Assembly: GCA_026388985.1 (NCBI GenBank)
Contig: JAPLIS010000002.1
Span: forward strand, 62,001-126,000
DNA: 64,000 bases
Direction: 5' to 3'
Source of the DNA: Candidatus Babelota bacterium
Lineage (GTDB): Bacteria; Babelota; Babeliae; Babelales; Vermiphilaceae
Position numbers and translations under genes: made by a program. Below, piece by piece: positions 16,597-24,724 of the stretch. Position 1 is the stretch's first letter, and every line of letters begins with the position of its first letter. Below the pieces are notes generated by a model that saw only the letters and a program-made list of their open reading frames with translations, ran no database searches and was not told where the DNA came from.

Positions 16597-18270
16597 TTAC
16601 GCGGATACTAACGATGTGGCAAATGTTTTAAAATACTCGGCGCCTGGTTTGAGTGTTAGTTCTTTCCCGTCTAAAGATACTGTAGTGAGCCCATAGTACC
16701 GATTATCACTTTGATTTTTATGAGACTCTGTTTTTGTTTTTGGCCACTCATAATTATCAAAAGCAGTCCAGGTAAGATACCCATGTACCGGAATACCATG
16801 TTGTATAGCTCTGAGTAGTTCATGTAAGTAATTTTTATAAAAGGTATTTCTTTTTGTATGGTCTTGCGTGGCGATGCCATTTTCAGTTACATAAATGGGT
16901 ATAGCCAGAGGTGAAGCGATACGGTCATTAATTTCGGCTAAAGCTCGAAATAAGCCATGAGGGTAGATTCTATAGTTTATGTTGTCAGTGGCATTTTCGT
17001 CATTTTCTTGCGCAATTACGCGACTAAAAAGACGCATTTGCTGATGTGAATAGTAATTGAGCCCTATCCAGTCGAGTGATTGAGGTGCAAGTTCATTATA
17101 GCTAGATGCGGTGGTAAAAGGAGTTTTTGTGCAAAAGGTGCCATTGGTAAAAAAGCTATAGATACATTCGTTGTTAAGGTCGTTGGCTATTGCACAGCCT
17201 AATTGCGTTATCTGTTTTATGAAGGGAGGCAGGTTGGGAGCGGGGTCAAATTGGGTAATGTTTTTTAAAAAACCTATCTGTGGATCGGGCGTATACTCAA
17301 CTTTTTGGGCAATGCTTTTTATGTATTGATATGCTTGTACGTGGCTTTCAAAAATGTTTTTGAGTACATGGCTTACCCAATAGAGGCCATTTTTATCATT
17401 AGTGGCAGGGGGGCCTTCTTGTTGGCGATAGCCTTTAAAAGCAACTCCTTCAGGAGAGTTAAATGTTGCCCATAAAATACCACGTTTATTTTCAGTGAGC
17501 TCAATCCATTGCTGGTAAATAGATGGTTGCGATGCAAGATGTTCAGTTATGTATTGATATGTTTGTGCGCAGTAGTGGGCAAAATAGGCGCAATTTTTTC
17601 TTTTTTCAAAGCCGCCTCTATCGGCAAACCAGCAGGGGCTTGTATAGTGATGAAAGCAGATAATAGGGGTAATGTCTTTTTTGATAAGATAGGCAACCAC
17701 ATCAGCGTAATGATCTAGGGTTTGAGTATCAAACTGTGTATGATTTTCTGGCTGCACAAGTGGCCATTCTATTGAAATGCGGAGTGTGTTTATGCCGACT
17801 TTATTTTTAAGTTGATCTATGTATGTTTTATAGTTATCCCAAAAATTACCTGAATAATGATGGTCTGTTGGCTGTTTTAATTTTTTTTTATGGGCAAAGC
17901 GAGACCAGTCACAGATAGTGGGGGTACACTTTTGGCTGCATTGATGTTCAGAGGTTGAAGCCCCAATTAAAAAATATTCTTTGTCGCTTCCCAAGCTTGT
18001 GCTGAACTGTTGGGCAAGTTCTTGTGCATCGCATATATATTCATGCTCAAATGATTGCGGGTTATATTCTTGGTGCGGGGGGCATTTTTGCAAGAAATGT
18101 TTAGGTACTGTTTGCTGGTAGTTGGTATAAGTCTGTGTGTCTAGTGTCTGTGTGTGTAATGCTGAATGGGGTATGCCCAGAAGTAGTGCCAATAGAGAGA
18201 TGGTGCTAATACTATATGGTTTGATGCCGTATATGCCCACGTGCAAGGCTGTTTTTTGTGTATATTTCAT
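16597..18270 (-). CDS. Exported glycoside hydrolase family 1 protein (beta-glucosidase-like) with altered acid/base motif
   Basis: 557 residues with an N-terminal hydrophobic export segment (about 18-38). GH1 landmarks are in order: YFLIGASTSEHQ (99-110), LRISIEWPLVQP (163-174), FHHYTSPCWF (206-215), WIGLNYYS (401-408), the nucleophile YVTENG with E463, and WTAFDNYEWP near the end. The acid/base motif, normally TFNEP, reads TFNSPEG (269-275): Ser at the catalytic position and a Glu two residues later. Plant myrosinases also lack this Glu yet keep activity on special substrates, so partial activity is possible. Substrate unknown. Paired with a more decayed homologue downstream. Confidence 0.85.
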   Translation of the reverse strand: MKYTQKTALHVGIYGIKPYSISTISLLALLLGIPHSALHTQTLDTQTYTNYQQTVPKHFLQKCPPHQEYNPQSFEHEYICDAQELAQQFSTSLGSDKEYFLIGASTSEHQCSQKCTPTICDWSRFAHKKKLKQPTDHHYSGNFWDNYKTYIDQLKNKVGINTLRISIEWPLVQPENHTQFDTQTLDHYADVVAYLIKKDITPIICFHHYTSPCWFADRGGFEKRKNCAYFAHYCAQTYQYITEHLASQPSIYQQWIELTENKRGILWATFNSPEGVAFKGYRQQEGPPATNDKNGLYWVSHVLKNIFESHVQAYQYIKSIAQKVEYTPDPQIGFLKNITQFDPAPNLPPFIKQITQLGCAIANDLNNECIYSFFTNGTFCTKTPFTTASSYNELAPQSLDWIGLNYYSHQQMRLFSRVIAQENDENATDNINYRIYPHGLFRALAEINDRIASPLAIPIYVTENGIATQDHTKRNTFYKNYLHELLRAIQHGIPVHGYLTWTAFDNYEWPKTKTESHKNQSDNRYYGLTTVSLDGKELTLKPGAEYFKTFATSLVSA

Positions 18271-18482
18271 GATTTTTTTCTCTGGTTAAAGGCAAACATC
18301 TGTTCTTGTTGTGCCTTGATTGCATTCTCTAGCTTCTCTTGTTTCTCTTACTCAAGATAGATGGTTTACGAGCGGCCGTCAAAGGCTCACAACTCTTTTA
18401 TTGATTCTATTTGTATTTTTTTGTTATAGTTAAAGATAGAAACTGATATTTTAGTTGCGTAATTTTTATGGAGGATACGGTT

Positions 18483-20078
18483 ATGAAGAGTAAAGAGGCA
18501 AAGAAAGTATGTATTTTTATTTTTATGGGATTGTTGGGTTTAAGTTTTACAGAGTATTCGTTTGCGAGCGAAGCGGGTAGAGGGGAAGAGGAAAAAGAAA
18601 GAGAATCAAAAGAAGCCGCGGTGGTTGAGTTTGCTTCTTTGCATGAAGCAGCTCAAGCAGGCAACGTTGCAGCTGTTAATAGAATGCTTGCTGCAGGGGC
18701 TGATATTGATCAGTTAGCTGGTTTTTTTCCTGTGACCCCATTGATGTGGGCGGTGGGACAGAGTCATGTTGCTATGGTTAAAGCACTGATTAGGGCAGGT
18801 GCAGATATTGATAAAAGATACATTGAATTTGATACGTGTGATTTTGATATGACCCCATTGATGTTAGCAGTAAAAATTGCCTCACGACAGCGTGAAGCTG
18901 ATGGTGAAATAGTAAGAACACTTATTTTTGCCGGAGCTGATCCTCGTGGTAAAAAAAATAGTAGAGGCAAATCAGCATGGAGCATAGCGAATGATGATAT
19001 GAAAAAAGTTATTACAGGAGCACTAGAAGAAAAAAAGAGAAGGGATGCCGCGAATCGTGAAAATAAGATACGCGATGCCTTGAATCGTAAACTGAAAGCT
19101 GATACTGAGGTGTTGGGTTTGCATATATGTAGAGATTCTGCGGGATTAGTAATGGACTATTTAGGATGTCGTGGCAACGGTCAGGATGCTGTAGCAGCAG
19201 ATGATTCAGCTACAGCTGCTTTGAGGGCAGCAGCTTTGAAGGGCGATATGAAAGCTGTTAATAAAATTCTAGCTATGGCGGTGGTTGATGTTAATGCGGG
19301 AGATAAAGATGGTCTGACTTCATTGATGCTAGCGGCCGAACAAGGCCATGTTGCTGTGGTTGAAGCACTGATTAGGGCTGGAGCAAGGGTTAACGAAGTG
19401 GATAATTATTATGATACCGCATTGATGATAGCAGCAAGACTGGGCCATGCTGGTATGGTGGAAGCACTGATTAAGGCCGGAGCAAAGGTTAATAAAGTGA
19501 ATCCATTGGGATTGACTGCATTGATTATAGCGGTGGAAGAGGGTCATGGTGCTGTGGTGGAAGTCTTGATTAAGGCCGGAGCAGATCCGCGTCAAAAAAA
19601 TAGTGAAAACAAAGATGCATGGAAAATAGCGGATGCTACTATGAAAAATGTTATTACAGAAGCGCTGATAGAAAAAGAGACAAGCCAGGCCTTGAAGCCT
19701 AAACTGAAAGCTAAGGCTGAGAAAAAACCAGGGCTTTTGGGGCGATTTAAGGGTACTGTTTTCGGGGGACGCTCGGCACGTGCAGCTACAGAAAAACCAG
19801 TGAGAGAAGGAGCTGCCAGAGAACAACAAGAAGAAGCTGTGGCAGTTGCGCAAGAAGAGCAAAAAGACACGAAAGAGACTGAAGAAGTTGCGCAAGTAAG
19901 ACAACAACTCACCAGACAACAACAAGAAGAATTAGATGTAATGGTGGCACAAAGAATCGCTGCTCAAGAAAAACGACAACAAGAAGAAGCTGATGCGCTG
20001 TTGGCTCGAGAAATGCAAGAGAGGGGTAGGGCAGGGGCAGATGGCGACGATAGGGATAATTCAGCAGCTGCTGAGTAA
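18483..20078 (+). CDS. Secreted ankyrin-repeat protein with coiled-coil tail
   Basis: 531 residues from the ATG at 18483, eight bases after GGAGG; an in-frame ATG lies 15 bases upstream. Signal peptide (about 1-29, sharing LGLSFTEYSFA with the gene at 23373). Two ankyrin blocks (about 45-170 and 240-385) are split by a basic helical linker that contains ALNRKLK and LVMDYLG, a remnant of the C-terminal motif used by its paralogues. That suggests fusion of two ancestral units. The tail (about 400-531) is rich in Gln, Glu, Arg and Ala and predicts as a long coiled coil. Likely an exported protein-interaction scaffold; partners unknown. Confidence 0.88.
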   Translation: MKSKEAKKVCIFIFMGLLGLSFTEYSFASEAGRGEEEKERESKEAAVVEFASLHEAAQAGNVAAVNRMLAAGADIDQLAGFFPVTPLMWAVGQSHVAMVKALIRAGADIDKRYIEFDTCDFDMTPLMLAVKIASRQREADGEIVRTLIFAGADPRGKKNSRGKSAWSIANDDMKKVITGALEEKKRRDAANRENKIRDALNRKLKADTEVLGLHICRDSAGLVMDYLGCRGNGQDAVAADDSATAALRAAALKGDMKAVNKILAMAVVDVNAGDKDGLTSLMLAAEQGHVAVVEALIRAGARVNEVDNYYDTALMIAARLGHAGMVEALIKAGAKVNKVNPLGLTALIIAVEEGHGAVVEVLIKAGADPRQKNSENKDAWKIADATMKNVITEALIEKETSQALKPKLKAKAEKKPGLLGRFKGTVFGGRSARAATEKPVREGAAREQQEEAVAVAQEEQKDTKETEEVAQVRQQLTRQQQEELDVMVAQRIAAQEKRQQEEADALLAREMQERGRAGADGDDRDNSAAAE

Positions 20079-20164
20079 TAAGCTGCTCAGTAAATAAATA
20101 GCTATAAAAAGGTGAATAGATAGCTACAAAAAATAGATATAAAAATAGATATAAGGAGAAAGAG

Positions 20165-21253
20165 ATGAAGAAAATATATGGTTTAATTGTTATGGGATTG
20201 TTGAGCTTAGGAGACACACATTATTCTTTGACTGCAGCAGAAGAGCAAACAGTTTCAGATACAGATGCTTTCATCGCAGCGGTACGCAATGGCAACACTA
20301 AAACTGTTAATAAAATGCTGGCTTCGGGGAGTGTTGATCTTAATGCGGTACATAGTTATGGGTATAGCCCATTGATGGTAGCGGCGGGAAAGGGCTATGG
20401 TGCTATAGTTGATGCATTGATTAATGCTGGAGCAGAGGTTGATAAACAGAATAATCAAGGTAAGACCGCATTGATGCTAGCGGTGGCAGGAGGACATGTT
20501 TCTGTAATGGAAACACTAATTCAGGCTGGAGCAGACGTTAATAAAATGGATCCTAAGGGGGTGACTCTATTGATGATAGCGGCGAGACGTGGCGACGTTG
20601 CTGTGGTTGACACATTGATTAAGGCTAGAGCAGATGTGAATAAGGTAGTCACTACTGATAGTGGGTTGACCCCATTGATGATAGCGGCAACAGAAGGGCA
20701 TGGTGCTGTGGTTAACGCACTGATTAAGGCTGGAGCAGATCCTGACAAGGAGAATCTGGCGAATCCTTTGACTTTTACCGCATTGATTATAGTGGTCCAA
20801 AAGCATGACCGTGGAGATATGGTAAGAATGCTTATTTTTGCTGGAGCTGATCCGCTCAAAAAAAACAGTAAAGGCAAATCTGCATTAGATATAGCAGACC
20901 ATACTATGAAAAAAGTTATTGAAGAGGCAGTGAAAGAAAGGGATTTAAGTCGTGCTCTTAATCATAAGCTGAAATCTGAGCCTGAGGTATTAGGTGATGT
21001 TATGCAGGGTATGCCAGCGGCTCTGAGGGGATTGGTAGCGGAGTATGTGGAAGCTCCTTTTGGGCAACACTCTAAGGCGCGTGCAGCTAAAGAAAAAAAA
21101 GAGACAGAAAAAGCAGTCAGAGAGCAACAAGAATCTGCGCAACCAGGACAAGAAAAAAGGAAAGAAGGAGTGGAAGATGCTACCGCTCCAGTTAGTAGAT
21201 GTGTTGGTAGCTTGTGCAGTTGGTTGTCTGGAAAAGTTTACAAGAAAGAGTAA
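20165..21253 (+). CDS. Secreted ankyrin-repeat protein
   Basis: 362 residues after a strong AAGGAGAAAGAG ribosome site. Signal peptide about 1-24, then about seven ankyrin repeats (34-245) with regular TALMLAV..GHVSVMETLIQAGADVN-like units. The C-terminal segment MPAALRGLVAEY (about 282-293) is shared with the genes at 21314 and 23373, followed by a charged helical tail. It resembles a leucine-proline box of the F-box/PRANC kind, but that is inference. Second of four tandem ankyrin genes. Confidence 0.88.
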   Translation: MKKIYGLIVMGLLSLGDTHYSLTAAEEQTVSDTDAFIAAVRNGNTKTVNKMLASGSVDLNAVHSYGYSPLMVAAGKGYGAIVDALINAGAEVDKQNNQGKTALMLAVAGGHVSVMETLIQAGADVNKMDPKGVTLLMIAARRGDVAVVDTLIKARADVNKVVTTDSGLTPLMIAATEGHGAVVNALIKAGADPDKENLANPLTFTALIIVVQKHDRGDMVRMLIFAGADPLKKNSKGKSALDIADHTMKKVIEEAVKERDLSRALNHKLKSEPEVLGDVMQGMPAALRGLVAEYVEAPFGQHSKARAAKEKKETEKAVREQQESAQPGQEKRKEGVEDATAPVSRCVGSLCSWLSGKVYKKE

Positions 21254-21313
21254 AGACACGTAATTAAAATATAAGTTTAGTTTTGGTTATTTTTAAGAAA
21301 AAAGGAGAAAGAG

Positions 21314-22399
21314 ATGAAGAAAATCTACCGTTTATTATTAGCTCTAGTTTTGGGTTTAAGTTTTACAGATGCTGCTGAGGCACTCGAGGAAAAAGAAAGA
21401 GAATCAAAAGAAGCCGCAGCGGCTAAGTTTGCCTCTTTGCATCAAGCCGCTAAGGCAGGTAATGTAGCAGCTGTTAATAGAATGCTTGCTGCAGGGGCTG
21501 ATGTTAATAAGGCAGATCGTCAAGGCACTACTGTATTGATGATAGCGGCAAAAAGCAATCATGCTGATGTGGTAAAAGCACTGATTAAAGCAGGAGCAGA
21601 TGTTAATAAACAGGATCCTAAAGGTAGAACCGCTTTGATTATCGCGCTTTTGATAAATAGTATTGATATTGTTGAAGAATTAATTAAGGCTGGAGCAGAT
21701 GTTAATAAAGGGTCTGCTGTTGTTTTGGGTACTGCATTGATGATAGCATCAACTGAGTGCTCAGTTGCCATAGTTGAAATGCTTATTAAAGCTGGAGCAG
21801 AAGTTGATAAAGCGACTCAACCACTTGGTCAGACTGCATTGATGAAGGCGGTATTATGGGAGCGTGCTGAAGTCGTAAGAATACTTATTCTTGCTGGAGC
21901 TGATCCGTATAAAAAAGACAATGATTATAAAACTGCATTGAACATGGCTGATGATCGTATACAAAAAGTGATTTTACAAGCATTGAAAGAAAGAGGTGCA
22001 AGTCGTCGATTTAATAGTGCTTTTTTAAAAAATGAAGATACTCAATCAGGGTCAGGTCGTAGCGTGTTGGGTCCTGTTATGGAGGGTATGCCGCGGCCTT
22101 TGAGGGGATTGGTAGCAGATTATGCTGAAGGTCCTTTTGGGGAACGCTCTATGGCACGTGTAGCTAAAGAAAAACAAGAGAAAGAGCAAGAAGCTGCTGG
22201 TTTAACAGCGGCGCAAGAAGAAACTAAAGAAATAGAAAGGGAGGTGCAAGTTAGAGAACAGCAACAAATAGATGCTGATGCACTGTTGGCTAGACAAATG
22301 CAAGAGAGTGAGAGGGCAGGCAATAATAGGGGCGGTGCAAGAGCACAGGCTTTACAGCAGCAACCACCACAACCAGATGCTAATGGATTTTATAATTAA
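21314..22399 (+). CDS. Secreted ankyrin-repeat protein
   Basis: 361 residues. The leader AAAGGAGAAAGAGATGAAG and the signal peptide coding region (MKKIYRLLLALVLGLSFT) are nearly identical to the gene at 23373, so one is a recent copy of the other. Ankyrin repeats span about 35-230. The common C-terminal block follows (NEDTQSG, then MPRPLRGLVADYAEGPFG at about 257-274), then a Glu/Gln-rich helix and a Gln/Pro-rich end. A hairpin terminator lies 49 bases after the stop. Exported interaction protein, probable effector. Confidence 0.88.
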   Translation: MKKIYRLLLALVLGLSFTDAAEALEEKERESKEAAAAKFASLHQAAKAGNVAAVNRMLAAGADVNKADRQGTTVLMIAAKSNHADVVKALIKAGADVNKQDPKGRTALIIALLINSIDIVEELIKAGADVNKGSAVVLGTALMIASTECSVAIVEMLIKAGAEVDKATQPLGQTALMKAVLWERAEVVRILILAGADPYKKDNDYKTALNMADDRIQKVILQALKERGASRRFNSAFLKNEDTQSGSGRSVLGPVMEGMPRPLRGLVADYAEGPFGERSMARVAKEKQEKEQEAAGLTAAQEETKEIEREVQVREQQQIDADALLARQMQESERAGNNRGGARAQALQQQPPQPDANGFYN

Positions 22400-22687
22400 T
22401 TGTGCACATGAATATGAGAGATAAGAATACATAAAAAGCACTATGCTAAACGGAGTGAATGCGAAAACTTGCAGACACTCCGTTTTTGTTGTTTCAAATT
22501 TCTGAATATAAATTCTGAATTTTAAAGAAATACAGAGCGTTAATGCTTTAAAATAAAGGCTTTTTTGGCGAGACTAGCTTGCGCCTGATTATCCCTTTTT
22601 ATTGATTTCTATTTGAAATATTTGCTATGCTGATAAGTGAGGAGAAATAGAGTTAAGTAGATGTTTTATTAAGAGAAAGGGTTTATT
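22400..22687. other. Intergenic spacer with terminator
   Basis: Holds the hairpin at 22448-22487. The remainder, up to the small secreted gene, shows only a loose TATGCT box near 22626 and no coding potential I could support. Confidence 0.4.
22448..22487 (+). terminator. Rho-independent terminator
   Basis: Arms AACGGAGTG and CACTCCGTT are followed by TTTT, downstream of the 21314 ankyrin gene. Confidence 0.75.
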
Positions 22688-23248
22688 ATGAAGAAAATAC
22701 TCGTGTTAATCACCGCTATAGGTACTGTTTATGTATCGCATGCATCACAAGTATCTCCGGTACCTGCAGACGGGGCCAATACTAGTGCGCAAGCTTCTTG
22801 GTTGTCACAGATGGCACAAGATCCTCGCGTTCAATCTGCAATTCAAGCAGCTGCAGTATCTTTGTTAGGTACAGGTGCTGGTAATGCGGCTGCTGCTCAG
22901 TCAGGGCAACAAGCGGTAATGAATGATTCAGTAGCAGGTAGGGCTAATGGTCAAGGTAAAAATGGCATTATCTCAGCTGTATCGGCGTGGCTTGATCCAG
23001 AAGATGGGGCTACAGGAGAAGGTTCAGCCTTAGTAGGAGCAGAAAGAGGAAATATGAGTTTGTTAAATCAGCAGCAACCAATGCAGACTCGATCATTTGA
23101 GCAACAACAGGTAGGGCTGCAAGGACAAGGGGGACTGTGGCAAGCAGTGCAAGATTGGTGGAATGGACGTTCTACGACTACTCCTAGTTCTGTAAATACT
23201 TCTAGTAGATGGAATAGCTCATCATGGTATAAGCCGTCATCTAGATAA
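22688..23248 (+). CDS. Small secreted Gln/Gly/Ser-rich protein
   Basis: 186 residues: signal peptide (1-20, ending SHAS), then a low-complexity mature region rich in Gln, Ala, Gly and Ser with an Asn/Ser/Trp-rich end (NTSSRWNSSSWYKPSSR). Two tryptophan-containing turns (SAVSAWLDPEDG and QAVQDWWNGRS) look like an imperfect internal repeat. The ribosome site GAGAAAGGG is good. It sits between two ankyrin genes and has its own terminator. No family recognised; an exported structural or surface protein is a guess. Confidence 0.75.
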   Translation: MKKILVLITAIGTVYVSHASQVSPVPADGANTSAQASWLSQMAQDPRVQSAIQAAAVSLLGTGAGNAAAAQSGQQAVMNDSVAGRANGQGKNGIISAVSAWLDPEDGATGEGSALVGAERGNMSLLNQQQPMQTRSFEQQQVGLQGQGGLWQAVQDWWNGRSTTTPSSVNTSSRWNSSSWYKPSSR

Positions 23249-23274
23249 ATCTATAAGATTAGATAGATATAGAT

Positions 23275-23324
23275 AGTTCCTGTAGCTGCGTAGGTATTAA
23301 ACATACGTAGATGCAGGAACTTTT
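23275..23324 (+). terminator. Hairpin terminator (copy 1 of a repeated type)
   Basis: AGTTCCTG (23275-23282) pairs with CAGGAACT (23314-23321), extended inward with imperfect pairing around the loop GGTATTAAACA, then TTTT. The same loop and outer stem recur at 24401-24457. Confidence 0.7.
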
Positions 23325-23372
23325 AAAAGATGAAATAAGGTTTGGTTATTTTTAAAAAAAAAGGAGAAAGAG

Positions 23373-24350
23373 ATGAAGAAAATATACCGTTTATTATTAG
23401 CTCTAGTTTTGGGTTTAAGTTTTACAGAGTATTCGTTTGCAGCTGAGGCACTTGAGGGAAAAGAAAGAGAATCAAAAGAAGGCGCGGCGGCTGAGTTTGC
23501 CTCTTTGCATGAAGCAGCTGAAGCAGGTGATGTTGAAGCTGTTAATAAAATGCTTACTGTTGCAGGTGTTGATGTTGATGAGAGAGATGAGAGAGATGAT
23601 TATCCTGGTTCGACTCCATTGATTTTAGCAGCAGAGGAGGGCCATGTTGGTGTTGTAGAAGCACTCATTAAAGCTCGAGCAGAGGTTGATAAGGTTAATA
23701 ATAATGGTCATACCGCATTAATGGGAGCAGCGAGAGAAGGTAATGTTGATGTGATTAAAGTATTGATTGAGTCTGGGGCATTGATAGATAGAGAGGATAC
23801 CGAGGGATATCATGAGACAGCATTGAATTTTGCGGTAGAAAATAACCGTGGTGAAGCAGTAAAAACCCTTATTTTTGCTGGAGCTGATCTGTCTGCAGAA
23901 TTGATTTTAGCGGTGATGCGAAGACGTGTTGATTTAGTAAAAACGCTTATTTTTGCTGGAGCTGATCCGCATAGAGAAAACAATGCTCATCAAACTGCAT
24001 GGAAAATAGCCGATACTGCTATGAAAAAAGTTATTTTAGAAGCGCTGAAAGAAAGAGATGAAAGTCGTCGGCTTAATCGTGCTTTGTCAAAAAATGAAGA
24101 TACCCCATCTGGGCCAGGTCGTAGTCTGTTAGGTGGTGTTATGGAGGGTATGCCGGGGCCTTTGAGGGGATTGGTAGCAGAGTATGCTGAAGTTCCGTTT
24201 GGCCAACACTCTATGGCACGTGCAGCTAGAGAAAGAGAAGTAGTAGCCAGACGACAAAGAGAAGAAGCTGCGGCGCAAGAGCAAGAAGCTGCTGGTTCAG
24301 CGGCGGCGCAAGAAGAACCTAAGGTAATGGACTGGGAAAGCTTAGACTAA
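23373..24350 (+). CDS. Secreted ankyrin-repeat protein
   Basis: 325 residues, signal peptide about 1-24 with the same leader and first residues as the gene at 21314. Ankyrin repeats cover about 36-225, including two units where TLIFAGAD recurs. The shared C-terminal block (NEDTPSGPGRS, then MPGPLRGLVAEYAEVPFG at about 261-278) and a short charged tail end it. It is the last gene of the plus-strand ankyrin cluster and is followed by a duplicated-type terminator. Confidence 0.88.
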   Translation: MKKIYRLLLALVLGLSFTEYSFAAEALEGKERESKEGAAAEFASLHEAAEAGDVEAVNKMLTVAGVDVDERDERDDYPGSTPLILAAEEGHVGVVEALIKARAEVDKVNNNGHTALMGAAREGNVDVIKVLIESGALIDREDTEGYHETALNFAVENNRGEAVKTLIFAGADLSAELILAVMRRRVDLVKTLIFAGADPHRENNAHQTAWKIADTAMKKVILEALKERDESRRLNRALSKNEDTPSGPGRSLLGGVMEGMPGPLRGLVAEYAEVPFGQHSMARAAREREVVARRQREEAAAQEQEAAGSAAAQEEPKVMDWESLD

Positions 24351-24400
24351 GAATTTTCTATAGAGGTCTATGAATAGATAGCTATAAAAGATAGATACAG

Positions 24401-24457
24401 ATAGTTCCTGTAATTACGTAGGTATTAAACATACGCAATTACAGGAACTATTTTTTG
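24401..24457 (+). terminator. Hairpin terminator (copy 2 of a repeated type)
   Basis: Arms of 20 bases (24401-24420 and 24432-24451) pair with one mismatch around the loop GGTATTAAACA and run into TTTTTT. The loop and the outer AGTTCCTGT are shared with 23275-23324. Confidence 0.8.
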
Positions 24458-24553
24458 CAAAGCTAAGTAGGCGATTACTTGTGTGTGGGCCTGTGTGTGG
24501 GATGAAGTGATGATTCTTTCAGTCACTAGATCAAGATCGTGAATGTAAAGAAG

Positions 24554-24614
24554 ATTAAAAAGTGTATCTGGTAAGCAGTTATACTACTGTGTTTGCCAGA
24601 GACACTTTTTAATG
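24554..24614. terminator. Bidirectional hairpin
   Basis: ATTAAAAAGTGT (24554-24565) pairs with ACACTTTTTAAT (24603-24614), with CTGG/CCAG pairing further in. U-runs result on both strands. Confidence 0.55.
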
Positions 24615-24680
24615 TGCACTTAAAAGGGCGAGCAACAGTTTTTGAAAAAAAGAGTGCTAGTTTATGAGTCATGTTAAGCT

Positions 24681-24721
24681 TTATGTGATTGTTTGTAGTC
24701 TAGAAATATCCAATCACATAA
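24681..24721 (-). terminator. Terminator of ychF
   Basis: Perfect arms TTATGTGATTG and CAATCACATAA begin just beyond the ychF stop. The plus-strand TTATGTG arm follows a short AGC, so the U-run is weak. Confidence 0.5.
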
Positions 24722-24724
24722 CAC

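Larger units (their letters stand above)
24351..24724. other. Intergenic spacer with three hairpins
   Basis: The gap separates converging genes and is filled by three hairpins (24401-24457, 24554-24614, 24681-24721), listed separately. No ORF or RNA gene is supported. Confidence 0.5.

Noticed and set aside
19329-20217. Several long minus-strand ORFs under the ankyrin genes
   Set aside because: Antisense frames of a repeat gene with biased codons; compositions such as FFLLFSGSS and HHSTMTLFHRYNQ are shadows.
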